Shown one piece after another: positions 54,695 to 64,000 of a DNA stretch of 64,000 bases. A program made the position numbers and the translations under genes. How positions within the stretch are numbered: position 1 is the stretch's first letter; the number at the start of each line of letters is the position of its first letter. Source of the stretch: Rhabditophanes sp. KR3021 (taxonomy: Eukaryota > Nematoda > Chromadorea > Rhabditida > Alloionematidae); assembly GCA_963281155.1 (NCBI GenBank), contig CAUJLY010000003.1, forward strand, positions 2,170,001 through 2,234,000, read 5' to 3'. The notes beneath the pieces were generated by a model. That model made no database searches, was not told the DNA's origin, and worked only from the letters and a program-made list of their open reading frames with translations.

Positions 54695-57600
54695 TCTTAC
54701 CAAACAAAGTAATATTGGCCTAAACACCGTTTAACCGATAATTAAGTCTCTGCGAGTAAGAATAATAAATAGTAGATAATATCCTATAGATATCAAAAAC
54801 AGCTTTCGATGATATTACACACTTAGTAGTATTTTGGCTGTAAAAAGGGTGAGTGGGTAATATATACTATAATATGTGTATATTTATTTTTGTGTTAATA
54901 ATCTACTACAAGGATTTATGCGGTGTATGTGATGAAAAATAAAACAGATTACCGGAGTAGATTGTAGTTTTTTGTGAACAATATTTATCTAAATAGATTT
55001 ATTGTATCGTACTAAAATAAATGATAATAACAAATTACTATGACCAGACAAAAATACAAATTCATTCACTGTTTAGTCATCGCCCGGTAAATATTGCTGC
55101 ACCACACATTTTCTTGGAAACTTTTTGTATTTACAATAGGGTTATCATATATAAGTAACTAGTGTATATTTATATTTTTGTAGATTTTATGTGTGCGTTT
55201 TACATATTATTGAATGATGTAGAGTGTGTCAGGCTGACTCATACTTTATGAACAATATAAACATAAACAACTATTATTATGCTTTTATTTGAGTCAACCT
55301 TTTTGTTAAAGTTGCTAATTGCTAATTAAGCTGTGCGCAAGCCACTACTTTCTTTTTTTGGTTTAAATAAAGATAGCAATAATGAAATATCAAAAAGGAG
55401 GCTGTTCTTTAGATTGAAAACTTTGTTTTGTGTTTTTTACAATTAGCAAAGATTATGTACTATTATTAAATAACAAACCTGAAGGTTTCTTCTAACCAAA
55501 GACATATACACAAAAATCAAGCGAGAGAGTATGATGATTTGTTAGTATGATTTATCTGGAGATATTAGTTGTCACATATTATGTATTATAACATTTATAT
55601 AGCAAACAAACAAAAAAGCTAAACCTTAAGATAAAGCATTATCAATACAGGGGCTTTTAAAAGATTGCACTCTTTAAACATATATTCAAATATCGATTAA
55701 TGAACCTCACGCGTCTTTTTTATCATTATTGCAGGGCTCTGCTGCATAATATCCTCTTCTCCTGACACCCACAAACAAAACCTTGGGCAAAAATTAAGTT
55801 GTATCAAAAAACGAACAATCTAAATATATGTACATGTCCTGACGTTCAAGATAAACAAAACCCCATTATTCTCTTAATAAAGCTTTCTTTTATTAACATT
55901 TCTTTTGGCATATTTTAATTGTCATTCAAAATAAATGTGTTTGATCCTTGAAGATGTAATCTTTATGTAACTTTCGAATTAAAAAGTGGTCTGTCTTCTT
56001 GAATCTTTAGAATGGTGTATTTATTAAAATTATTTTGCGAGTGTCGTCGTCTTCACTATTATTTAGTCTATTATTTTTGAAGCAGCCTTATGTTTACTTA
56101 AAACGATGAAAGAATGGCAAAGGTGTGGCTGTAAAAAAGGTTTTTTTCTCATTTGACATTCCTTTAAAATACGCCAAAGTTTGTTTTATAGATATAAAAA
56201 TTTTGTATTATACTCTTCGAATAGGTAGTTAAGATTCTTCAACATAAATAGACGCAAAAAGATTATAAAACTACATACATATTGTTCACAATTTAATAAA
56301 TATATGAATGCGTGATCTAAACTACTTTCCATTTATATCTAAATTGACTGTATCATATGTTATACAGAGCCTCTTATCCTTGTTGACCTTCTCCAAACAA
56401 TAAAATTAATTTAAATCAAATTAAATTACTTTTATACTCTAGATCACTTTCTTTCTCACAGTTGATTTAATCAAATCTCACACTTTAAATTCTTTTGTCA
56501 AAAAACAACAAATATGCGTATCAGACACCACTTTTCTCATCAAAAAACATTAATACTCATAATAAATATTAAATTGCCTCCATATAAGTATATATTATCA
56601 AATCTACATGCACATACCACACTTTCATACTTTCTACAAATAATAATGTACAAAACAACAATCTTTTTTCTCAATTCATTTAATTTATTTTGTCTTTCAA
56701 GTCTTTTTATTTCCTTTGTTATTTATGGCTAGAAAATAACACACACCGTTCTTGGTAATATCACTTTATCAGTTATACATGCAATCATTTCAAGCCTGAT
56801 ATTAAATATTTATAAATTGCAGAGACTATTTGATTTACATTCAACAACCCACTTTTGCGCCAGACTTCAATTACTTTATGCATTTAATTAAAGTTTGTCA
56901 CAATTTGTCATACCAATTGTGGTAACTTTTAATATTATTATTATCAGCTTGGGCTTGTCATTAACTTTTAAACTTTTGGACAGATGAAAGAGGCAGCTAT
57001 TACCATATTATATGATACTACTTGCCAGTGTCCTTTAGTTTTTTGCCTGCTATAAAGGCATTTTCTCTTTTAATTAAGTTTTCCCAACATCCACGATCCA
57101 TGAATACAAATTACATAATACTTTCTGGCTAACTAAATTCATTAAGACACATGTAAAAATGTGCCTTATTTTATTAAATATTTTCAAAATATTTAAATAA
57201 ATATGGGCACATCTATGCAATCCATCTTTATATCAACAAAAATGTATATGTGCCGTGCACGATTACTAAAAAGTCATATATACCATTATACTATATGATA
57301 GTTAATGTAATATTAGATGACATCCAGATTTAGAGAGGTCAAGCTTCTAATTTTTGTGTTACATTTTTCTTTAAAATGCCACCATCATTTCCTTGACTAA
57401 TAAAAGACTAAACAAACGTATGTCTACAAACAATTCTATACTCACTTTATATGATGTTCTTTTAACCTTTGCTTTTACCAAAAATACATGTATAATTTCA
57501 TCAAATGGTCTTTGATAAATAACAAAAAATATTACGTTACTTTTATTTGCTTATTTTTGTCCGGTTAGATTGTCGATAGGTGATAATCATTAATTGTATA

Positions 57601-58623
57601 TTTCAATATTTTAGGCAAGATGGTTGGGTTATCTATTTAAAAATATACCTACATCAATAATGATATTATCTATTATTTCATATGCCATTATAATTTGTTT
57701 TCCCATTTTTATGACATGTTAGCCATCAATTGAAACAATTGTGACATATTGGCACGATTAAAAGGGCGTTTCAGGCCTCAACAGCACTTTTATTTTTAAT
57801 TAAATCCGAAAGGCGTAAACAGCTTTTTCCAATTTACCATTATATTTGTTCAAGCTTTATACAAGTCGGAACAAAAAGGTGGTCTAGAGAGTTTAAATTA
57901 TCATCATATAAAATTATTAATAAACCAATATATCCATCCACTTTTGAAGGGATCGTCGTCATGATTCATGATGTTCAATACATTTATCATTAAACACATC
58001 ATCATTCATAAGATATAGCTTGAAGTGTATGCACTATCATCCTATAAATATCACTAGATCAATGCATCATATAATATTTATTCTATCATTATATAATATT
58101 GTTCTCTCTATATCATTTCTTTAGTGTTGTTTCAAGACACAAACGATCTTGTTATTTTTTAAAATAAGATAACATACTTTACGCTCTCATCTAATCTACT
58201 CTTTTTGCTCATTAAAAATAATACGCTAAGCAACTAGCTGTCACCTGAAAATTATATAATAATGATAAGCTTGACAATTTGTTTAATTTAATGTTATGTC
58301 ATGTATTTTGTTACATATAAAACAAATGTAATACATGAGAGTAATCTTTTGTCGGTACAAATGACATTATATCAATATATTTTGAATATATTTTTGGTGA
58401 TTATTTACCGATAATTTGATAAGTTTTCTTACAAAATGTTTAAAACTTTCTTTTTAATTGCCGTCTATTTGTTTTAATTGGAAAGGATGTCGTTTATCCT
58501 TCCAAATTGTTTAATTATTCGTCAATTAATCACCTTTTTTGTCAATTATAAAATATTCATCAATTAATAAGCAACCTTACTTCCAGTCTATAAATTGACG
58601 ATTCCTCTAACCAGCAAGTAATC
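54695..58623. other. 3.9-kb AT-rich non-coding region upstream of ERK
   Basis: No ORF with protein-like composition and no RNA gene recognised. The sequence has many poly-T and ATA tracts and short near-palindromes (e.g. AAAATATTTTCAAAATATTT around 57175-57195). It probably carries distal regulatory DNA for the ERK gene. Confidence 0.4.
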
Positions 58624-59930
58624 ATGTCAATTACAGCTGCTGCAGTTCCAAACGCCGGTGCAGCCTTGCCAGGTGAATTACAAAATGGTGTAGAAGAAAT
58701 TAGAGGGCAGATTTTCAATGTTGCACCTCGTTACGTAAACCTTAGCTATATCGGTCAGGGAGCGTATGGATGTGTTGCATCTGCTCTCGATACAACAACC
58801 AAAGAACGAGTTGCTATCAAGAAAATTTCACCCTTTGAGCATCAAACCTTTTGCCAAAGAACTTTGAGAGAAATTAAAATTCTTGCTAGATTTAAGCACG
58901 AAAATGTACGTTTATTTATAAACTTTAAATTGGGCTGTCAATTAAATAGTTTTTAGCGAAAATGTTTCCTCAAACGTCTGTTAGATATTTATTTAATTTG
59001 ACTTATTTACACATCATTATAATTATTAAATTGCAGGTAATTAACATCCAAGAAATAATTAGAGCTCCAACAATAGATATGATGAAAGACATTTATATTG
59101 TGCAAAGTTTGATGGAAACAGATTTGTATAAATTGTTACGGACACAAAGACTATCTAATGACCATATATGTTACTTTTTGTACCAAATTTTAAGAGGGCT
59201 CAAGTATATTCACAGTGCTAATGTTTTGCACCGTGACATTAAGCCTTCGAATGTATTATTAAACACAACTTGTGACTTGAAAATCTGCGACTTTGGACTT
59301 GCTCGCGTTGCAGATCCTCTCCATGATCACCAGGGTAGGTTAATAGAAACTTAATTAATTACACAATTAATTTCAGGTTTCCTGACTGAGTACGTAGCTA
59401 CTAGATGGTACAGAGCTCCCGAAATCATGTTGAACTCTCGCGGCTATACAAAAGCCATCGATGTTTGGAGCGTTGGATGCATCTTGGGTGAAATGTTGAA
59501 CAACAGACCTCTTTTCCCAGGAAAACATTACCTTGATCAATTAAATTTAATTTTAGACGTAGTTGGATCCCCATCCGAAGAAGATCTCGCCAGCATTTCA
59601 AACGAAAGGGCCCGCTCATACCTTTTGTCACTTCCACAGAAAGTTAAGAAGCCCTGGCATAGAATTTATCCAAATGCAGATCCGAGAGCTATTGATCTTC
59701 TAGAGAAAATGTTACACTTTAATCCAAACAACAGAATTACTGTCGAACAAGCTCTCGCCCATCCTTATCTCGAACAGTACTACGACCCTAACGATGAACC
59801 TGTCTGCGAGAATCCTTTTACCATTGAAATGGAATTCGACGACTTACCAAGAGAAACCTTAAAAGAAAAGATCTTTGAGGAGGCTGAAGCTTTGTTCAAA
59901 CAAAGAGAAAATGAAAAACTAATTCAATGA
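58624..59930 (+). CDS. MAPK1: ERK-type MAP kinase (MAPK1/rolled)
   Basis: Exons 58624-58905, 59037-59334 and 59377-59930 give 377 residues. Effector kinase of Ras-Raf-MEK signalling. G-loop IGQGAYGCV, lysine [45 protein letters not shown], the activation lip [15 protein letters not shown] with the ERK-specific T-E-Y, and the CD-site region near [15 protein letters not shown]. The N-terminal ~25 residues (Ala/Gly-rich) are typical of ERK1/2 rather than p38/JNK. Intron 1 (131 nt) contains a partial repeat of the exon-1 end. Confidence 0.96.
58950..58966 (+). repeat. Partial repeat of ERK exon-1 end inside intron 1
   Basis: TTTTTAGCGAAAATGTT resembles the exon-1/donor junction TTTAAGCACGAAAATGTAC (58891-58909). 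It gives an internal TAG, a CGAAAAT stretch and a GT, i.e. a possible decoy acceptor-donor pair. Confidence 0.4.
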
Positions 59931-61647
59931 TCATACATCTAATATTTTTCCATCTATTTCACATTCTTTCTTCACTAACCTTACCAATCACACAACTTGA
60001 AGAAATAATATAAATTGAGTGTCACTCTCTGGAATCCAACAAAATCATATATATCCATTTAAACCAATTATACAAAAGATAATAAAAAAAGAGTATAATT
60101 GCTAGTTAATGTAAAGGGAGGGAAATGTCAATTTTATAAATTGAATCAACATTAAAAAATTTGTATTTACTATATTATATATAATAAAGAAACGTCGTTT
60201 TTGCTTGAATAAAATATAATAAAAAGGATAAGGTTTATTTGATTTGTTTGATCAGTTCTTTTAATTATTTACTCCCATCTTTTTTGTATTTGATAATGTT
60301 GTGTTGTATCAAATTAAATAAGCAAGGGGAGCATTTAATTCGTTTATTTAATTTTGTCTTTCCCTTACATATGTATTCCCATTGAAAAGAAAATGTATTA
60401 TTCATTTCATCTCCCTTTTTTAATTATGACATCAACAATAAAACAATCTTTTCGCAATATCTTATCACCCAATCATTTGCTAAGTTGTTCATTGTTTGAT
60501 ATCATTAAAAGTATGTGCATATCTATTATTTATGATACTTATTCACCAGCCATTAATTACCAACCATTTTGATTTCAATGACAAAGAAGACTTTTGTCAT
60601 ACTCATGTATTTATTAAATTGTTTCCTTGTGACATTTTATCAAATACATCCGCACAACCAAATATATTTGTTGAATACTACAAAATAATAATAATGCATA
60701 TTACACCATTTATTTTTATCATCATTTGAATACAAAAACAGTAGAAAAGGAGATTAATGCATAATGAATAATAAATATAATGGAGACAACATTTAAACAC
60801 TACCGGGATGGTTAATAACTAGCAATCCTTGAATTGTCTGGCATAACAAATTAATAAAATGATTTGAATTAAGACATTCAGACAGTTATGTAGATGATGA
60901 TCGCCGATTACTTTTCTTGATCAACAAAAAACAACGAATTTGATATAACTTTTTATCCTCTAAATGATTATTCAAAATGAAAACAAAAATAACAAATAAT
61001 AAGGATGAGAAAAGCTGATATTAAAGATCTTAAAAATACCGTTTCTCATATAAGTAAATACAATAATAATAATATACACTACACGAAGAGCTTTCACAAA
61101 GCCTGGCACTTGATTGAATATAATATTTGTAAGTGTATACATAAAAATAATACCAATATAATTAAGGACAAAAATAATAATATCTAGGTAGTTAGTGAAT
61201 TCAAAAGTTTTCAAGTACAGTTCATTTTTTATCACAAAGGATGATAGTATAAATATGCCGTATTCGGAAACAGCACGGCTGTTCACATCTACAACTTCAC
61301 AAGTAAGAATTTTGTATTGAGTGAAAAAAGAAATAATAGGCCCGTGTTACCGATACAATTTAATTTAAAAAGGATATCTTATGAGAGAGTGTGTTTGATA
61401 AGGTGATTGTTTAAAATAGTGATGATACATACAACAAAATAATTAGAAATAAATTTTTTAGTTCAATAGAAATATGATAGTATGTGGTGGACCGTTTTTG
61501 TTTGGAGGGATGAATGCGAGAAAAATTAGTACTCTTCTTATCCTTGCTTTTGTCTTTCTCCTTAGAGATAATTGCCGGGAATTTTGACGATTATATTAAC
61601 TGAATATAAAATACAGGGCATGGAGTATACATTTGAATTTATTTTAT
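59931..61647. other. Convergent 3' spacer between ERK and AFF
   Basis: AT-rich; ERK 3' UTR with AATAAA-type signals (e.g. near 60183) and the AFF 3' UTR (minus) at the right. No supportable gene. Confidence 0.4.
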
Positions 61648-63719
61648 TCACTTCAAATCTTTAATAACAACACTATAACCGGAACCTATTTTATCGGAAG
61701 GCGAGGAATGCTCTGCATCATACTCTTTTCTTAACCAAGTAAGGCCCGTATAAAACCACGTAACTGCTGAAGGGAGGTCCGACCAAAGGGTAAGAGTGCC
61801 GCATTCATTGTTCAAAGCATCCAATATCTTTTTGTTTGCTGGAGTCATGTCAGACATGGCTTTCGTCCAGAATTCATTTGCAAAACTAAGGTGAGAAAGA
61901 ATTTGGATGGATTTGTTTATAGTGTCGGCTTTACTTTTTTCGATACTAATAGTTGAAGATTTGCTGTCAGCAGGCTTGTCAGTTCTTAACAATTCATTAG
62001 CAGTTTGGTGGAAATGCTCGGATTTCTTTAAGATTTGTTCCTTTTTGTTTTGGTAATGCTGGAAACATAGAATTCCTTGAATAAATCCTCCTAGAAATTG
62101 AAGTCTACCATAAGTACAGTCATCCTTTGGACTAACATTTGATCTGTATAATTGGAAGGTCTTCTTGATCAAGTCATAAGTGTTTGTCATAGAATAATGA
62201 GGATTGAGCTTGTACTTTCCGGCTAATTCTCTATCACGATGAATCAAGCTGATTTGGTGAACAATTGATCTAAGGAAGAAACAAGAAGACTCCAAGAAAT
62301 AATAAGATCTTCTGGTACCAATCTCGCTCGTACCATTTCCCAGATGCTTGATCTTAGTGGCAATTTCATTGTAGTAATCGTCGGTTCTAGTAGACATTTT
62401 GGTGACCTGTTTAGGAACTTCATACTTCTTACTATAAAACTTAGTTGAACCATCTTGTTTGGGAGTTTCCGAACGGGAATGACCAGATGATCTAGAATCA
62501 TTGCGGCTGATCATGGATGACATGGACTTTGGTTCATGAATAGAAGAAACTGATTTAGGTTCATGAATTGATGAGACTGATTTGGGTTCATGAATAGAAG
62601 AAACTGATTTAGGCTCAGGGATAGAAGAAACCGACTTTGGTTCAGGAATAGATGTTCTAGACTTCTTTTGGTTCAACTCAACCGGTGTTTCTGTCCCCTT
62701 TCTCTTTCTACTGCTCTTGGAATTCAAGTCAACTGATGCAGATGGTGTAAGTTTGTTCTGACTTTCTGAAACATTCGTAATTCTTGATTGTCTATCTTTT
62801 TCCTTTAAATCAGAATACTTTGAGGATGGGGTAACTTTGCTACTTTCAAGTTTCTTGACAACTTCTGGAGACTCGCAATAATTAGAGTCATTGGAATTCA
62901 AGAACTTCTTCAAGTGATTTTGCCTATCTTTTGACAGTCCATTAATATTAACAGTTACCCTTAATCCTTGATCTTTGGAGCGAACCACTGGTTCGATATA
63001 AATAGCTTTAGCAGCAGGAACTTTGCTTTCACTTTCCTCCCCTTCGAAATAGTTTTTCAGGAGCGGAGGCAACAAGCCCATTCTTCTAAACAAGAAATCC
63101 GTGGAATCCATTAACTTTTCAGATACCCTATCAATGACAGGAGATTTACCCACATCATCACCTGAATCTTTGGCTTCCGTGTACTTCTTGTCTGAAGAAA
63201 CAGAGGCAAATCCTGAATCCGGACTGGCTAGGTCTTCTCCGTTGGCGTTCTTGACAGCGTCCTTTGTTTGGCCCTTAGCCTTTTCAATCTGAGCTGCTTT
63301 GCTCTTTTTCTTTGAATCTTTGGACTCATCTTCAGATGAAGAATCAAGATATCTCTAAGTGAATCCGACCCATTTCCTTCCTCATGCTTTCTTTTGTTTG
63401 AAGATCCCTTGCCAGAGGTACCATCAGCCAACTTCTTACCTGAATCCACTTTCTTGAGATCGTTTTGTTGTTCTTCACATCCTACCATTAAATCTTTCCT
63501 TGGAGATGCCTTGTCCGATTTTGTCCCCACAGATGGAGAACCTTTCTTATACAAATCATTACTTTTAGCCGTTTCCTTAATCCGTCCTTTGTCATCCGTC
63601 CTAGTACCCTTTTGCAGTTCCATCCTACAAGAAGAGGGATTCAAACCATAAATCGGATGAGTCGTTTCATATCCTTGTTGCAATATTTTCGTAAAGCATT
63701 CATATGTTCCATATAAATC
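61648..63719 (-). CDS. AFF: AF4/FMR2 family (AFF/lilliputian) protein, 5' part missing, one frame break
   Basis: The C-terminal homology domain of AFF super-elongation-complex scaffolds covers about the last 250 residues: SYYFLESSCFFLRSIVHQIS, LIKKTFQLYR, then SAVTWFYTGLTWLRKEYD. Upstream is a Ser/Lys-rich disordered part with DSSSEDESKDSKKKSKAA, as in AFF proteins, and five copies of a 10-residue repeat (SIxEPKSVSS). The frame breaks near 63350: the frame from 63719 (KRKHEEGNGSDSL) must shift by one base to continue as YLDSSSEDESKDSK. This is a real indel or an assembly error. An acceptor at ~63720 shows that more exons lie beyond the window. Confidence 0.85.
62522..62665 (-). repeat. 30-bp tandem repeat inside AFF coding sequence
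   Basis: Five consecutive units of about 30 bp encode SI(P/H)EPKSVSS, differing mainly at synonymous sites and the P/H position. An in-frame coding minisatellite that could be length-polymorphic. Confidence 0.8.
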
Positions 63720-64000
63720 TAAAAACAAAATTGCTATCATATGAGTATATTTACTTTAATCATTTCAATTTATCGTCTCCACAAAATGTGTTGATCATTC
63801 AAATGCTAAATAATTTGGTAAGAAATTGTCTTCTCTCGTCGACGTTATCTTTTTCACAAATATTACTTTTTAGCAGGGTGTTGTATGCTTCCAACACAAA
63901 AAGTCAAAAGCACATACAGGCCCTTTTGAAACACACTCAAAAGAAGGGTGCTGGTAGGTTTTTATTATGTCAAAAAATGTGTTGATCACATGGTGAAACT
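63720..64000. other. Probable AFF intron / upstream sequence
   Basis: AT-rich sequence before the acceptor at ~63720 (minus). No exon of AFF is recognised here. Confidence 0.35.

Noticed and set aside
56514..56732. 72-codon plus ORF upstream of ERK
   Set aside because: Composition typical of random AT-rich sequence; no splice or start context.
60972..61286. 104-codon minus ORF with hydrophobic composition
   Set aside because: Phe/Ile/Tyr/Asn-rich content expected from AT-rich non-coding DNA; no family or gene structure.
1..64000. CRISPR arrays or bacterial-type operons
   Set aside because: No regular repeat-spacer structure; genes have spliceosomal introns and polyadenylation signals.

Overview
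The window is animal nuclear DNA. It is AT-rich, has no bacterial-style operons, and its genes are broken by GT-AG introns that are mostly only 37-65 nt long. The gene set is metazoan: alpha-catenin, meckelin (TMEM67), AF4/FMR2 family, SNRK, ERK-type MAP kinase, ataxin-2, Rab18, DMAP1, CUEDC1-like and FBXO2/6-like. An arthropod, perhaps a mite, is my best guess, but nothing here fixes the species.

Layout. 0-2 kb: a decayed S28 serine-protease gene (minus) split by a relic of a MULE-type transposon. 2.2-10 kb: POLD2 (+), a lineage-specific LRR/F-box-like protein (+), a PGRMC-type cytochrome-b5-like protein (-), a STE20-like pseudokinase (+) and an unidentified gene (+). 10.8-18.5 kb: ataxin-2 (+, one-base frame break), Rab18 (+), TMEM67 (+), a 39-residue histidine-rich micro-ORF (+) and a truncated glutaryl-CoA dehydrogenase copy (-). 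18.9-29.8 kb: DMAP1 (-), alpha-catenin (+), an F-box/FBA protein (+), a broken repeat-containing gene (-), PLPBP/YggS (-) and an apparently intact S28 protease (-). 33-41 kb: SNRK (+), eight exons. 40.8-49.7 kb: a paralogue of the 4.4-kb gene (-), a DXO/RAI1-like gene (+) and a secreted LRR protein (+). 52-54.7 kb: NIFK (+), a secreted orphan (-) and a CUE-domain protein (-). 58.6-63.7 kb: ERK (+) and the 3' part of an AFF/lilliputian gene (-). Long AT-rich non-coding tracts of 3-4 kb lie upstream of SNRK and ERK.

Most striking feature. SNRK has seven introns. Three are short (46-152 nt). Each of the four long ones (327-1666 nt) contains, antisense to SNRK, the remains of a nuclease-type ORF. 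Three are related copies of a zinc-finger plus GIY-YIG protein of the LEM-3/ANKLE1 type. The fourth is a double NUMOD4-HNH_3 protein. The HNH-bearing intron is bounded by a 40-bp imperfect direct repeat of the upstream exon end, so its donor lies in one repeat copy and its acceptor in the other. Both larger GIY-YIG introns begin with an exactly 48-nt intron-like unit that ends in a fused AG|GTAA site. Two introns of the LRR gene at 46.5-49.7 kb carry a second antisense relic family, and one of these is also bounded by a short direct repeat. Together this looks like nuclease-bearing elements occupying, and possibly creating, spliceosomal introns. All copies seen here carry frameshifts, so they are relics.

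All calls are by eye from translations. Exon borders were chosen from GT/AG sites that keep the reading frame and were not tested against transcripts.
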